This document shows, in pieces, positions 10,391-19,664 of a DNA stretch of 64,000 nt (positions within the stretch are counted from its first letter, which is position 1; each line of letters starts with the position of its first letter). The notes beneath the pieces are model-generated. The model was not told the DNA's origin, ran no database searches, and saw only the letters and a program-made list of their open reading frames with translations. The position numbers and the translations under genes were made by a program. The stretch is from Kalaharituber pfeilii (Eukaryota; Ascomycota; Pezizomycetes; Pezizales; Pezizaceae): the NCBI GenBank assembly GCA_015179045.1, contig WHUZ01000068.1, positions 1-64,000 on the forward strand. The letters run 5' to 3'.

Positions 10391-11605
10391 CCACCTACCG
10401 AAACGTTACACTGCTTCTGAGTTACCGACTTCACCTCACACAATCGCAATTGTACATATACCTGAATTCCCACAGAACCATTTAAGTTTCGTTACCCTTC
10501 ATTCGCAGAATGCATCGGGGCCATCATTGCATGGGCTCGCTTCTTTTTTACTTGTCGAATCAAGACACTATGCTCTGGTTTCTAGCATTGGAAGTAATTC
10601 CCAATGGTCCTAACCGCCCAGCATTCTTAGGATATCTCTTGCTCCGCATGATACCAGGATTCAGGTTTCAGATCACTGGGTCCTTGGTATACTGTTGTAA
10701 AGAGAGAGACAGCATCCACCATCTACTGTACTGTGTCAGGGTCTACCCGAGAAGGTGGTATCCACCCATACTGACCTATAAAGCTGCTAGTGACGATTCC
10801 GCCTGATTAGCCGATAGCTACAGTTGGGCAATGAAACATGGGATGTGTATCACAAGGAACGCCGGCATGGTCAAAGTCAGTGCCTTAAACACGGACCGGA
10901 GCTTTCAAAGAAACAGTCAGGGCCGGAGCTACAAGGGAAAGCTATGGCTGTGCTGGATCTATGGAGACAACTGTGGAGGGAGTTATGTGGACTTTCGAAG
11001 CTGCTCGAGATCTGTTGAGCTAGCGTATATAGCAAGTACAATATACAGTAACACAGGGTCGACTATAAGAGGAGCCAGCAGGACACGCCCCTCGAATGTC
11101 AAGTACTAAGCGATGTCAACCTCACATTTACTGCATCATCGTAGAAACTAACAAATGAGCGGTAAGTTGGGAACTGGCGGAACCGACACAGAAAAGGCTG
11201 GATACACGAGCGAATGTTACGTTTTGCGACATTGCAGACGCGAAAGGAGAGAGAAAGATTAACTACAGAACAACGGTATTAAATCTATCTGTGTTCTGCG
11301 CCATGCGAGAATATTGCTAGTAGGTGAAGAGGTGAAGTGTTCGGGTACTTAGCATTCAGTCTTCCTGTGAAGTAAGTCATGCAATTGGTGGGACATCTAG
11401 CAGTCTTTTCGACATTAGGATGCCAACGACCTTGTCATTTGTCAACTCGTTGCAAAAATAGCATTATATGTTACACAAGTGAATAGATACAATGAGGCAC
11501 AGTGCTAGGCGTAGCGAGCATACAGTTTTCCATTTAGACTTTCACGTTGATGTTTAGCACATGGGACCATTGTTGAATATCTGTTGCATTCGTTCGACTT
11601 TTCTT
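10391..11605. other. unassigned stretch
   Basis: Several 60-98 codon frames exist, such as 10510-10806 plus, but none has a recognisable motif, an intron pattern or a promoter. It could be the broken left part of the chromovirus or older repeats. Confidence 0.35.
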
Positions 11606-11725
11606 ACTTAATTTCGAGGGGTGGAGTACAGAGCACGTGGTGTTGGAGTGGGGCGAGCTAGAGCGGCTCCAAGATCAAGGAAAGCGGGGAAATAGTCACC
11701 TGACAGTGCTAGGAAGACTTGGAAT

Positions 11726-11791
11726 TTTTTTTTTCTTTTTTTTTTACGTATCATTACTCGCATGCCGCCCTATGGGGTATGGTGAGAAAAG
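11726..11791 (-). mobile_element. tail-1-only insertion in LINE-2
   Basis: A T-rich run, the tail-1 hairpin in reverse and nothing else. Flanks AAGACTTGG and AGGACTTAGG look like a mutated target duplication. The same LINE-2 segment is uninterrupted at 23160-23180. Confidence 0.65.
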
Positions 11792-11863
11792 GACTTAGGG
11801 CAGAAAAGGTGGAGGCAAGAGGGCGTGGAGGGCGACCCGGTTGAGAATTGGTTCACCAGCCTC

Positions 11864-12211
11864 TTTTTTTTTTTTTTTAATGTCATTAATCGCAGGCCGC
11901 CTTATAGGCTATGGCGATGTGTTAAGTACATTATGAATAATAGACATAGGAAATTAAACCGTCTTCTCTTCATTCTCCGAGCATTTCCACCAGCCTCCTC
12001 AGCGGGTCTCCACTCCCCTCACCTTCAGCCCGCGGCGGTCTCTTTATGTGCTCCTCACCCCCTGGCCACCTCCTTTTCCACACTCTGCACTGGCCTAATA
12101 AGTGTCTCCTCGTCTCCTCCTCTTCTCCGCACCATCTACATTCTGGCCCATCCCCTTCCCCTATGTGCCATCTCCACGCGCGTAACCCCTTGTCCCCCAT
12201 CAAGCCCGCCA
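11864..12211 (-). mobile_element. LINE-1 3' fragment with 13-bp TSD
   Basis: GTTCACCAGCCTC occurs at 11851-11863 and 12212-12224. Between them lies the minus-strand end of LINE-1 ORF2: LAGLMGDKGLRAWRWHIG, the knuckle CRWCG...H...C, then a stop at 11970, untranslated sequence, a tail-1 hairpin of the A-U outer-pair type (11889-11918) and T15. Truncated at the 5' side within the linker after RNase H. Confidence 0.9.
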
Positions 12212-12299
12212 GTTCACCAGCCTCGAGATGTGCTAGCTGACGGGCCAGAGGGCACGTTGGGCACCCAGGGTGTGTACGTAGAGTAAGTAATTCGGTAGA

Positions 12300-12685
12300 A
12301 GCGGCCCCTGCCTTAGATTGGTAGCCTGCATATGCATGCGGGCCCATAAGAAAAGAAAAGAAAAAGCTTAATCACTCTATGATCGTCATTTTCATTATGT
12401 TTCACCGTTGTTTTTTTCCCTTCCTTTGCCGCCCCCGACGGACGACTAAGGATGGAGAGAGTGAATAAAAGAAATATCATGCAGAACATCAGTAGAGGAC
12501 CCGTTGTTTGACTGAGGCGCTAACCAAGACGGGCATCATTTAGCCGCCTTGGGTAATAACAAGTAGTGTTCGCTTGGCCGTGCTTGGGCGATTTTTCCCC
12601 ACACATGCTTGGCAGCTTCCGATTAGTCCTCACTATTTCTTATTTTAACCTTATAACCGGTAATTATTCGACTGTCTCTACAAAT
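12300..12685. other. gene-free stretch
   Basis: Contains an AAGAA simple tract (12349-12366). No coding signal. Confidence 0.4.
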
Positions 12686-12967
12686 TTATGATTTTAATCT
12701 TTTTTTTTCAATACCATTACTCGCGTGCCGCCTTACAGGCTATGGCGAGAGTGTTACATAGGAGATAAGCTACCTAAATTAGTAAACAAAATAAGGGTCC
12801 CTTGAAAGCCATCCACCACCAAAACCAACAAAAGAATGCGAAATCAAATGAATGCAACTAACACCGTAAAGAGACTCAGCACTCGACCCACTCCATCAGC
12901 TCCATCGGGGGGGCCTCCCTCTCTCGCCTTCGGAGAATCCTCCACCGCCTCCAGCTCCCCCGTCTGC

Positions 12968-14500
12968 TGAAGAGAGACATAGCGGAACATCGCAGGAAGA
13001 TGACGGAGGAGGCACAGGAGGAGGGGTTTGAGCTAGACCCGCGAAAGTTTGAGACTATTGTGATAGGGACAAAGGGACGAAGCTACAGGTTGGTAGGGCT
13101 ATATGTAGACTGGGAGCTAAAGTTCAATGACCACTTCAACAGGAGGCTGCAACTGGGGAAGGCGGCATGGCGGGTAGCATCACAGCTATACAAAATACCA
13201 CCCGCTAGAAGACGGCAGTTGTATACAAGCATTGCCAGGAACATAGCGACCTGGGGAAGTTGGGCATGGGCGGGTTACGCGAAAGCCTCCTCTTCGGACC
13301 ATAAGATCAGACAACTTGAGAAGTGGCAGTATGGGGTGGCTAGGGAGATAGTCGGCGCCCCATGGGGGACGAGGAGGGATGTGGTGGAGGGGCTGGCGAA
13401 TCTGGAATCGGTTGAGACTTTCGTGGACGGAGAGGCGAAGAGGGTGGAAGCAAGATCGTTGAGGTTTGAGGAGGAACCGATGAGGGACCCGCAACCGGAG
13501 ACTATATACCTAAGAGGTTCGCTCGAGCACCGCGACCCCCTACCAATTTATGTACATCAGTTTCACCCCAAAGACCTTAGTGGAGAGGAGTGGGAAGACA
13601 TCATCAGCAGAGAGGAAGGGGAGGGGTGGGTGAGTATATACACAGACGGGAGCAGGAGAGAAGACAAGACAGGAGCCGGAGTACACCAGAGGAGCAAAGA
13701 TACTTCTGTCTACCTGGGGAGGCAATGCACGGTGAACGACGCGGAATTGATAGCGGTGGGGGAAGCCTTGGAGGGAGAGGGGGAGTTGCTGGTCATCACG
13801 GATTCCAGAGTCACCATAGCGAAATTACAGAGGATAGCAAGAGGAGACTTGACACCAGAGGGGCCTGCTAACTTCGTGAGGAGGCGGTGGGAGGAGAGGA
13901 TTGCCCGGGGGGACCATGACCTAGCGGTGATGTGGGTGAAATCGCATAAAGGAGTCAGAGGTAACACTAGGGCAGACATGGCGGCGAAAGATGCTACTGC
14001 AATGCAATATCAGGATGAGACGGTGACGGAGGCAGGGATCAGACAACAGGTCAAAGAGTGGAGAGCCGAGGAGAGGAAGAGATTAAAGTTGTCGTATAGA
14101 CCACTGCAGTATTTGGGGAGCAGGAGAAGGGTATCCACGCTGGCGGGAATTCTGGGAAACAAGGGACTACGGCAGTGGAGATACCAGATAGGAAAGGAGA
14201 CCTCCCCCGAATGCAGGTGGTGCGGAAGAGACTATGAAAATTTTGAGCACATCATGAGAGGGTGTGAAGCGTGGAGGAAGAGACTACCGAGAGGAGAGGA
14301 GGGATTAAGGGAGCTGCCAAGAGACGAGGAGGGGGGAGAGATAACGTTGGCGGAGGTGATGGACTGGGCGGCGGAGTAGACGGAGGATTTATTACACGTT
14401 CATTCTCATTTTGTGGTTTTATCTGCGAGTTACTATTCGGTTACTGTCTTGCATGTATCTAAACCCTCGCCATAGCCTACAAGGCGGCACGCGAGTAATG

Positions 14501-14533
<33 letters not shown>
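12968..14533 (+). mobile_element. LINE-1 copy nested in a LINE-1
   Basis: TCCCCCGTCTGC at 12956-12967 and 14534-14545 is its target duplication. It is 5'-truncated in the reverse-transcriptase thumb and ends in the tail-1 hairpin 14466-14495 (GCCT/AGGC inner pair) and about 28 A residues. Confidence 0.93.
12970..14379 (+). CDS. LINE-1 ORF2 C-terminal part: RNase H and CCHC knuckle
   Basis: An open frame of about 469 codons without stops, the best preserved LINE frame here. First about 130 residues: end of the reverse transcriptase thumb (KLGKAAWRVAS type). Then RNase H with YTDGSR (Asp), NDAELIAVGEA (Glu), VITDSR (Asp) and a C-terminal HKGVRGNTRADMAAK block. At the end CRWCG-x8-H-x4-C forms the zinc knuckle. 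In the intact element these domains copy RNA and remove it from the hybrid during target-primed integration. Its N-terminus was lost by 5' truncation, so the frame begins at the insertion border, not at a real start. Confidence 0.88.
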   Translation, partial: KRDIAEHRRKMTEEAQEEGFELDPRKFETIVIGTKGRSYRLVGLYVDWELKFNDHFNRRLQLGKAAWRVASQLYKIPPARRRQLYTSIARNIATWGSWAWAGYAKASSSDHKIRQLEKWQYGVAREIVGAPWGTRRDVVEGLANLESVETFVDGEAKRVEARSLRFEEEPMRDPQPETIYLRGSLEHRDPLPIYVHQFHPKDLSGEEWEDIISREEGEGWVSIYTDGSRREDKTGAGVHQRSKDTSVYLGRQCTVNDAELIAVGEALEGEGELLVITDSRVTIAKLQRIARGDLTPEGPANFVRRRWEERIARGDHDLAVMWVKSHKGVRGNTRADMAAKDATAMQYQDETVTEAGIRQQVKEWRAEERKRLKLSYRPLQYLGSRRRVSTLAGILGNKGLRQWRYQIGKETSPECRWCGRDYENFEHIMRGCEAWRKRLPRGEEGLRELPRDEEGGEITLAEVMDWAAE

Positions 14534-14537
<4 letters not shown>

Positions 14538-14774
14538 CCGTCTGCAGACGTCGCACCTGTCCCAGATGCGTTTCGCCGTCTCTTCTCCTTCTCCGCACCA
14601 TCGGCACTGTGGGTTTCCCTCTTTGCCCTTCCTGTACTTCGAGGCTTTGAGTCCCTTCCCTCCCAATAATCCTGCCAGCGTGGCAGTCCGCCCTCCTAAC
14701 TGCTGCAGGGGTCTGTATCTCAAGCCCAGCCTGTCTCTCTCGCGCTGTACGCTTTCGCCTTATGATTTTTAATC

Positions 14775-15045
14775 GATTATCGGACTCCAGTTGGTAGAGG
14801 AGTTAACCTTCGAAGTACTTGTGCCAGCTGACTGGTTCCTTAGCCATGTCCTGTACCATATAGTTCAGTATTTTGTTTGCTGCCTGCTCTGTCCCCGACA
14901 CTGACCGGCCCACATTTTGTTTTCCCCCTCCAATCACATGGCCTGGCTGTGTACTAACTAAACCCCATCACTAAGAGACCCTAGTATCTAACAGTTCTCT
15001 ATTTCCATATACATAGCTAGCTCATACTGTAGGAATTCCGTCCAT
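14775..15045. other. short gene-free spacer
   Basis: No recognisable feature. Confidence 0.4.
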
Positions 15046-15465
15046 CCAGTCCAAACGGAAAAGACCACCTTCAGGGCCACTTCTACTCCAAAGAACAAGC
15101 CCCGTTTACGCACAGAAGCCAGAGCTACAACCTGCGAATCCAGCAATTGTAGTTCATGGGGCAGCAGTGACCAAGAGACTGCGGAATGTTCAGAAGAAGC
15201 TGGAGGCAGACAATGAATTGGGTGTGAAGATCGCTGGGGCTCGATGGCTGTTAAGAGGAGGGATGGAAAGTCAACTAGTTCAGTTTTGGTTTACTTGGAG
15301 GGGGGAGGTAGGAATAGTCACATACCAGAGACTCTGCGCATTGGTGGAAGGAGGTACAGACGAGATGCATATGAGTGGAGCAGAGGAAGGTATGATAAGG
15401 GAAAGGACCTGGTGAAGGCAGGGCAGGTAGATATGGTTGGGGAGGACGCAATGGAGACTAACTAA
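15046..15465 (+). pseudogene. LINE ORF1 C-terminal region
   Basis: Reads IVVHGAAVTKRL, KIAGARWLLRG, STSSVLVYLE and, after a frameshift near 15245, LRIGGRRYRRDAYEWSRG. The same order (VVHGIA-TK-LG, RWL, TSSVVVYLE, KVRLGG-W, Y-x2-RG) is seen at 39153-39887 and 42370-42610. ORF1 proteins bind the element RNA. Here it runs directly into the 3' part of a LINE-2 ORF2, so the intervening coding region is deleted. Confidence 0.7.
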
Positions 15466-15622
15466 GAACCTATTGTGCGTACAAGCGCTTGGTTTACTCA
15501 CTGTCTGCACCTAGAGAAAGAAGGAGGGAGAGCAGAGTGGCTTCGGCAGTGGAAGGTTCGTAAAGTGGGGCAGGAGGGCACTGACCAATCACACTTGGCT
15601 GCGGACTGGGAAGGGTGGTGGC

Positions 15623-16306
15623 ATGTGGAGGAAGAAGATCCAGGGAGAGGAGGTATGCTGTACTTGTGGAGAGGAATGGAGTGCTGAACACTTAGTATTT
15701 GAGTGCAGGGCGTTGGAGAGGCCCAAGAGGAAGGGCAAGGATGGGATGCAAGTCACTTGGCAGTGCTGGGAGGGGCACATACGCAAGATAGCGCAAGGAT
15801 TACCAACGCACCTAGGAGCGAGCCAGAGAGTACGGGAAAGGTGGGAGGAGAGGATAGACAGAGGAGAAGAGGACCTAGCCATAATGTGGATAAAAGGCCA
15901 CAAGGGGATAGCGGGCAACGAGGAGGCGGACGAGGCAGCAAAGATAGGAACGGCACTGCAGTACCACTGGCAGGCGGAGGTAGTCTCAGAACAGGGAATG
16001 ATACAGCAGGCGAAGAGGGAGCGAGCCAAGGAAAGGGGAAGATTGGGAATGAGCTACAGACCGCTACAACGATTGGGACACAAGACTGGGAAGCTGGCAG
16101 GGCTGTTGGGGGTGAAGGGGCTGAAGGGGTGGAAACACCGAATAGGAGAGGTAGCAGACGCGGAATGTAGGTGGTGCGGAGAGGGAGAGGAGACGCGGGA
16201 ACACGTGTTGGGGGGGGGGGGGGGTGCAGAGTGTGGAGTAGGAGATGGCCGGGGGGGGGGGGGAGGCAGAGACCATGAGACCAGAGAAGAAGAGAGATGG
16301 GGATAA
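15623..16306 (+). pseudogene. fused open frame LINE-2 knuckle plus LINE-1 RNase H
   Basis: A single 227-codon frame crosses the insertion border at 15773: its first 50 residues are the LINE-2 cysteine motif, the rest LINE-1 RNase H end and knuckle. The fusion is a by-product of where the LINE landed. No evidence that it is expressed. Confidence 0.7.
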
Positions 16307-16497
16307 ACTGGGGGAGGTAGTGGAGCTGCTAGACAAACCAATGTAGCGAAGGGAAGGGGGGGGAAGTGGGAAAGAAAGAAGAGAGGGAAGTGCGAAGGAG
16401 AGAAAGGGGATAGCTAGCGAAAGATGTAGATATAAACCTCGCCATAGCCCTCAGGGCGGCAAGCGAGTAATGATATTAAAAAAAAAAAAAAAAAAAA
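15774..16497 (+). mobile_element. LINE-1 3' fragment with TSD inside LINE-2
   Basis: GTGCTGGGAGG (15763-15773) and GTGCTAGGAGG (16498-16508) flank it. It encodes the end of RNase H (IMWIKGHKGIAGNEEADEAAK), the linker RPLQRL...LAGLLGVKGLKGW and the knuckle CRWCGEGEETREH. Two runs of 13-14 G (about 16210 and 16251) disrupt the last residues. Tail-1 hairpin 16438-16467, then A19. Confidence 0.9.
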
Positions 16498-16972
16498 GTG
16501 CTAGGAGGACCTAGAGGAAAAAGGGTGGAGGCAGGATGAGGTAGAGGGCAATTCCAGTTGAAGTGTGATTGCCAGTCTCGATCTGGTAAAGCGAGCCGCC
16601 GGGTGAATTGGGAGCGCTGTCGCAAACCTGGGGAGGACCTTGGCATTGCACGTGACCTGGAAGGAAGGCTAGGGGAGAGGGTACTAGAAGGTTCGGCGGG
16701 TTGACGAACTGGGAAACTACCAAAAGGGGAAGGGGGTACTTGAGAATTCCGGGTATAACAAGAGGGAGGAGGAGGCCTTCTCTGTAGAACATAGCACACA
16801 ATACAATCATCGTTACAAGGTTGAGGTAAGTCAGATCCACAGACCTCGTTCAATTCCAGTGATTTACTCCTTCTTCCCTCTAGCCCACTTTCCTCCTCTA
16901 CAGCGCCTGAGTGTATGTAGAGTTGGTAGAAAGATTCCTAACCTGACTCGGGTCCTTTTGGGTCCCTGCCAT

Positions 16973-17187
16973 TTTTTTTTTTTTTTTTTTTTTTTTATTT
17001 CATTAATCGCGTGCCGCCCTATGGGCTATGGCGATGTTTAAGTACATGGATAAAGACAAATTAGGAAATAAAAAAAAAGAAAAAAAAAAAAAAAATTATC
17101 TGTCTCTAGTCCTCCCCGGCCCACTCCAATATCTCCACCAGATTCGTGTCTTTCTCCACCTGCCTTATACCTTCTGCGCCTCTCGTG
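16973..17187 (-). mobile_element. LINE-1 3' fragment in a tail-2 hairpin
   Basis: T26, then the hairpin 17006-17035 (ATCGC/GCGAT outer pairs), untranslated sequence and the last ORF2 codons (EGIRQVEKDTNLVEILEW, stop). GGGTCCCT lies on both sides (about 16959 and 17198), a short target duplication. Rejoining the flanks gives a tail-2-type sequence, so the LINE landed within another element's tail. Confidence 0.7.
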
Positions 17188-17197
17188 TTCTTTCGGT

Positions 17198-17245
17198 GGG
17201 TCCCTAGTAGCGATAAGCGGGGTTACGTAATTTTTTGTAAGAAAA
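17198..17245 (+). repeat. tail-3 (tail-2 variant)
   Basis: TCCCTAGTAGCGATAAGCGG then GGTTACGTAATTTTTT. The same variant (CTAGTAGTGATAAGTATGG, TTACGTGA) occurs at 23611-23658. Confidence 0.55.
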
Positions 17246-17435
17246 AATAAAGGGTAAGTGCAGCATAGGGCAAGCTTGGCACAGAAAGCACGTGGAGATA
17301 TGGGCAGCACGTGATGAGTTTCATGATATCATATGTATATTGTTTTTCTTTTTCTTTCATTAATCGCATGCCGCCCTATGGGCTATGGCGATATTTAAAT
17401 ACATAAAATAAGTGAAATATATGCGTCACTCTCAT

Positions 17436-18395
17436 CTATTCTCCCCGTGCCCATTCCAAGATCTCCCGTATGTTTACTCCCTTATCAATCTGTCTTATAC
17501 CTTCCGCCCCCCCGCATTTCCTAGCCCACGCCTTGCAGTCTTTCCGTACATGTTCCCAGTTTTCCGGGGCCTCCCCGCACCATCGGCATTCCGGTGATTC
17601 GGCCTTCCCTATGTGGTATCTCCATTCTTTCAGTCCTTTGTTTCCCAGGATCCCCGCCAGCGTCGAGAGATACTTCCTCCGGTCGGCGATTGGCAAGGGC
17701 CGGTAATTTAAGCCTGCCTGGTTTCTCTCCGTGGCTCGCAGTGCCTTATAGTCTTGTCTTAATCCTGCTTCTGTTACGGTCTCGTCTTCGTATTGTAGCG
17801 CTGTGCCGATTTTGGCCGCCCAGTCTGCCTCCGTGTTCCCTTTCACCCCCTTGTGGCTTTTAACCCATATCACTGCCAGGTCTAGGTCCCCTCTCGCTAC
17901 TCGGTTCTCCCAACTCTTCCTAACCAATGTGGACGCACCGTCTACCGTGGGTTCCCCTCTTCCTATTCTCCGAAGTCTTGCTATTGCCGTTTGTGAGTCG
18001 GTGACAATCAGCAGCTCGCCTTGTTGTTCCAACGCTTCGCTTATTGCTATCAGCTCGCCGTCGTTCACCGTGCTCCTTCGACCCAGGAAGATTGATGTGG
18101 ATCCCGTCTGATGGTATATTCCTGCTCCCGTGCTTTCTTCGATCCTACTTCCGTCCGTGTACACTCCCTGCCATCCTTCGTCGATCTCCTTTTCCAGGAT
18201 TCTCTTCCATTCTTCCCTGTCTAGGTCGCTTGGATGTGTAGGATGAATGTAGATCGGCAAGGGTTCGTTGTGTCGTAGGTCCCCTCTTAGATACCGGGTA
18301 TCCTTATCTTCGTGTGTTTTCTCCCCGGGGAATCTCAGTGCGCGTGCCTCCACTCTTTCCCCTTCTCCCCCGACGAACGTGTGCACCGATTCCAA
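17436..18395 (-). CDS. LINE-1 ORF2 RNase H and knuckle, open part
   Basis: 319 codons without a stop. RNase H residues: VYTDGSR (Asp), GELIAISEAL (Glu), IVTDSQTA (Asp) and SHKGVKGNTEADWAAK. Knuckle CRWCGEAPENWEHVRKDC. The protein would finish at ILEWARGE. About 70 per cent similar by eye to the plus-strand copy at 12970-14379. In-frame Met at 18395 is internal to ORF2, not a natural start. Confidence 0.85.
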   Translation of the reverse strand: MESVHTFVGGEGERVEARALRFPGEKTHEDKDTRYLRGDLRHNEPLPIYIHPTHPSDLDREEWKRILEKEIDEGWQGVYTDGSRIEESTGAGIYHQTGSTSIFLGRRSTVNDGELIAISEALEQQGELLIVTDSQTAIARLRRIGRGEPTVDGASTLVRKSWENRVARGDLDLAVIWVKSHKGVKGNTEADWAAKIGTALQYEDETVTEAGLRQDYKALRATERNQAGLNYRPLPIADRRKYLSTLAGILGNKGLKEWRYHIGKAESPECRWCGEAPENWEHVRKDCKAWARKCGGAEGIRQIDKGVNIREILEWARGE

Positions 18396-19410
18396 GTTGA
18401 TTATCCCTTCAACTATCTGTCTTCTAGTGCCCCAGGGGGCTCCGGAGATGTCTCTGGCGACCGTGTATTGCCATTTTTCTAGGGACCGTAATTTCGATTC
18501 CGCGGGTGCACCCTTCGCGTATTTCTTCCATGCCCAGCTCCCATACGTGGCTATGTTCCTGGCTACGCTGTGTACAGTTGTCTTCTTTTGCTCGGGGGTA
18601 TTCTGGTGAGCCTAGCAGCTACGTTCCAGGCCGCTTTCCCCAGTCTCAGCCTTTTGTCGAAGTGTTCGTTGTATTTAAGCTCCCAGTCCACCGTCAGCCC
18701 CACCAGTCGATAACTTTTCCCTTTCACTCCGACTATCAGTGTCTCTGCCTTTTGGGGGTCGATCTCGAAGCCTGCCTCTCTGGCGTCCGAGGTGAGTTCA
18801 CTTGTGTTTTGCTATTGCCCTCTTCAACTCCCGCATCGACGGACTCGATATCACGCTGTGAAAGTCGTCCACGTAGGTGCGTGTGAATTGTCGTTTTTCG
18901 GTTTTCCTCGTCAGGGGGGCTACCCCACTAGAAAAATGACCGGAGATAGTGGTGATCCTTGTGGTACCCGTCCGTCATTCTTCCTCTGCCTCTCTCTTTC
19001 CCGTCCCAGGATATCGTGAATTCTGTGGGTGTCGTGAATCCTTGGACGAATGCCGCTATGTTCGGGTTCACTTCTTCGATGGTTTTGACCACTCCCTCGC
19101 TCCGGACGTGGTTGAACGCGGCTTTGATGTCGTCCCCGACCAGCGCGGTCCAGTGTCCTTCTCCCAGTCGTCTGTCTACCTCCTTCAGTACTTGTCTCTG
19201 CAGGTCTTCGCATCCCCTATGTGGTCTGCTCCCTAGTTGGTTTTCGCCGAACAGGCTGTCCATTCTCTGTATCTTGTTGGCGATTACCTTTTGTCCTAAT
19301 TTGGCAGCCGTGTTCAGTAACGTGATTGGTCGCCAGCTGCCTGGTTCGTTTCGAGGTCTATTTTTCTTTAGTATCATCGTCACATCGAACCCCTTTGCGA
19401 AGTCGTAGTC
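18396..19410 (-). pseudogene. LINE-1 reverse transcriptase, frameshifted
   Basis: On minus: PGSWRPITLLN and LFGENQLGSRPHRGCEDL (fingers), DDIKAAFNHV (first catalytic Asp), GVPQGSPLSP (in the neighbouring frame), TYVDDF at about 18870 (catalytic Asp pair), then VGLTVDWELKYNEHF (thumb). At least three frame changes (about 18985, 18810, 18600) prevent translation. Confidence 0.85.
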
Positions 19411-19607
19411 CCCATTTATATTATCATATGTATAGACTTTCTGTATTCTAGCTCATACAACCAACAACCTTCTCTTCTTTTCGCACCACGCTTTCGCACT
19501 CGCATTTGGTCGTACGTTCGTTTCCGCCAGTTCTCACCGCTCTGGTCCTTCAAAAGGCAGTAGTGGATACTATCTGTCTATCTTACATCTTCCAATAGAG
19601 GACGCCA

Positions 19608-19664
19608 ATTTTTTTTTTTTTCATATCATTACTCGCATACCATCCTAGGAGCCACGGCAAGGTG
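19608..19664 (-). mobile_element. tail-1-only insertion, degraded
   Basis: T12 and a mutated tail-1 hairpin. GAGGACGC precedes and follows it (about 19599 and 19665), a possible target duplication. Confidence 0.55.

Larger units (their letters stand above)
11610..12300 (+). mobile_element. LINE-2 ORF2 3' fragment, interrupted twice
   Basis: Pieces 11610-11725, 11792-11863 and 12212-12300 together match the contiguous copy at 23060-23300: WSTEHVV, then the GTGCTAGGAAGACTTGG block, GGTTCACCAGCCTC, GGGCACGTTGGGCACCC and GTGTACGTAG. LINE-2 is a second LINE lineage with its own RNase H and C-terminal cysteine motif. Confidence 0.7.
12700..14759 (-). mobile_element. LINE-1 copy, split by another LINE
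   Basis: The 3' end is at 12700 (T run, hairpin 12720-12749) and the 5' truncation at 14759. TTATGATTTTAATC at 12686-12699 and TTATGATTTTTAATC at 14760-14774 form the target duplication. Its coding part at 14534-14759 reads RPLQQLGGRTATLAGLLGG and the knuckle CRWCG; the rest continues at 12955-12765. A plus-strand LINE occupies 12968-14533. Confidence 0.9.
15480..16720 (+). mobile_element. LINE-2 3' fragment, interrupted
   Basis: 15480-15773 and 16498-16720 match the LINE-2 copy at 22930-23260. The C-terminal cysteine motif is clear: CTCGEEWSAEHLVFEC in one frame. The interrupting LINE-1 lies at 15774-16497. Confidence 0.75.
17340..19422 (-). mobile_element. LINE-1, longest copy in the window
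   Basis: ATCATATGTATA at 17328-17339 and 19423-19434 is the target duplication. It contains a decayed reverse transcriptase, an intact RNase H, the knuckle and a tail-1 hairpin (17363-17392) followed on minus by a short A-rich end. Truncated within the reverse transcriptase palm at 19422. Confidence 0.92.
17250..19607. repeat. dispersed repeat R1, copy 2 (split)
   Basis: 17250-17339 and 19423-19607 match 951-1211 in order. A LINE-1 of about 2.1 kb occupies the gap. Confidence 0.6.

Noticed and set aside
16054..16341. Minus-strand Pro/Ser-rich frames
   Set aside because: Antisense of LINE-1 and of poly-G runs.
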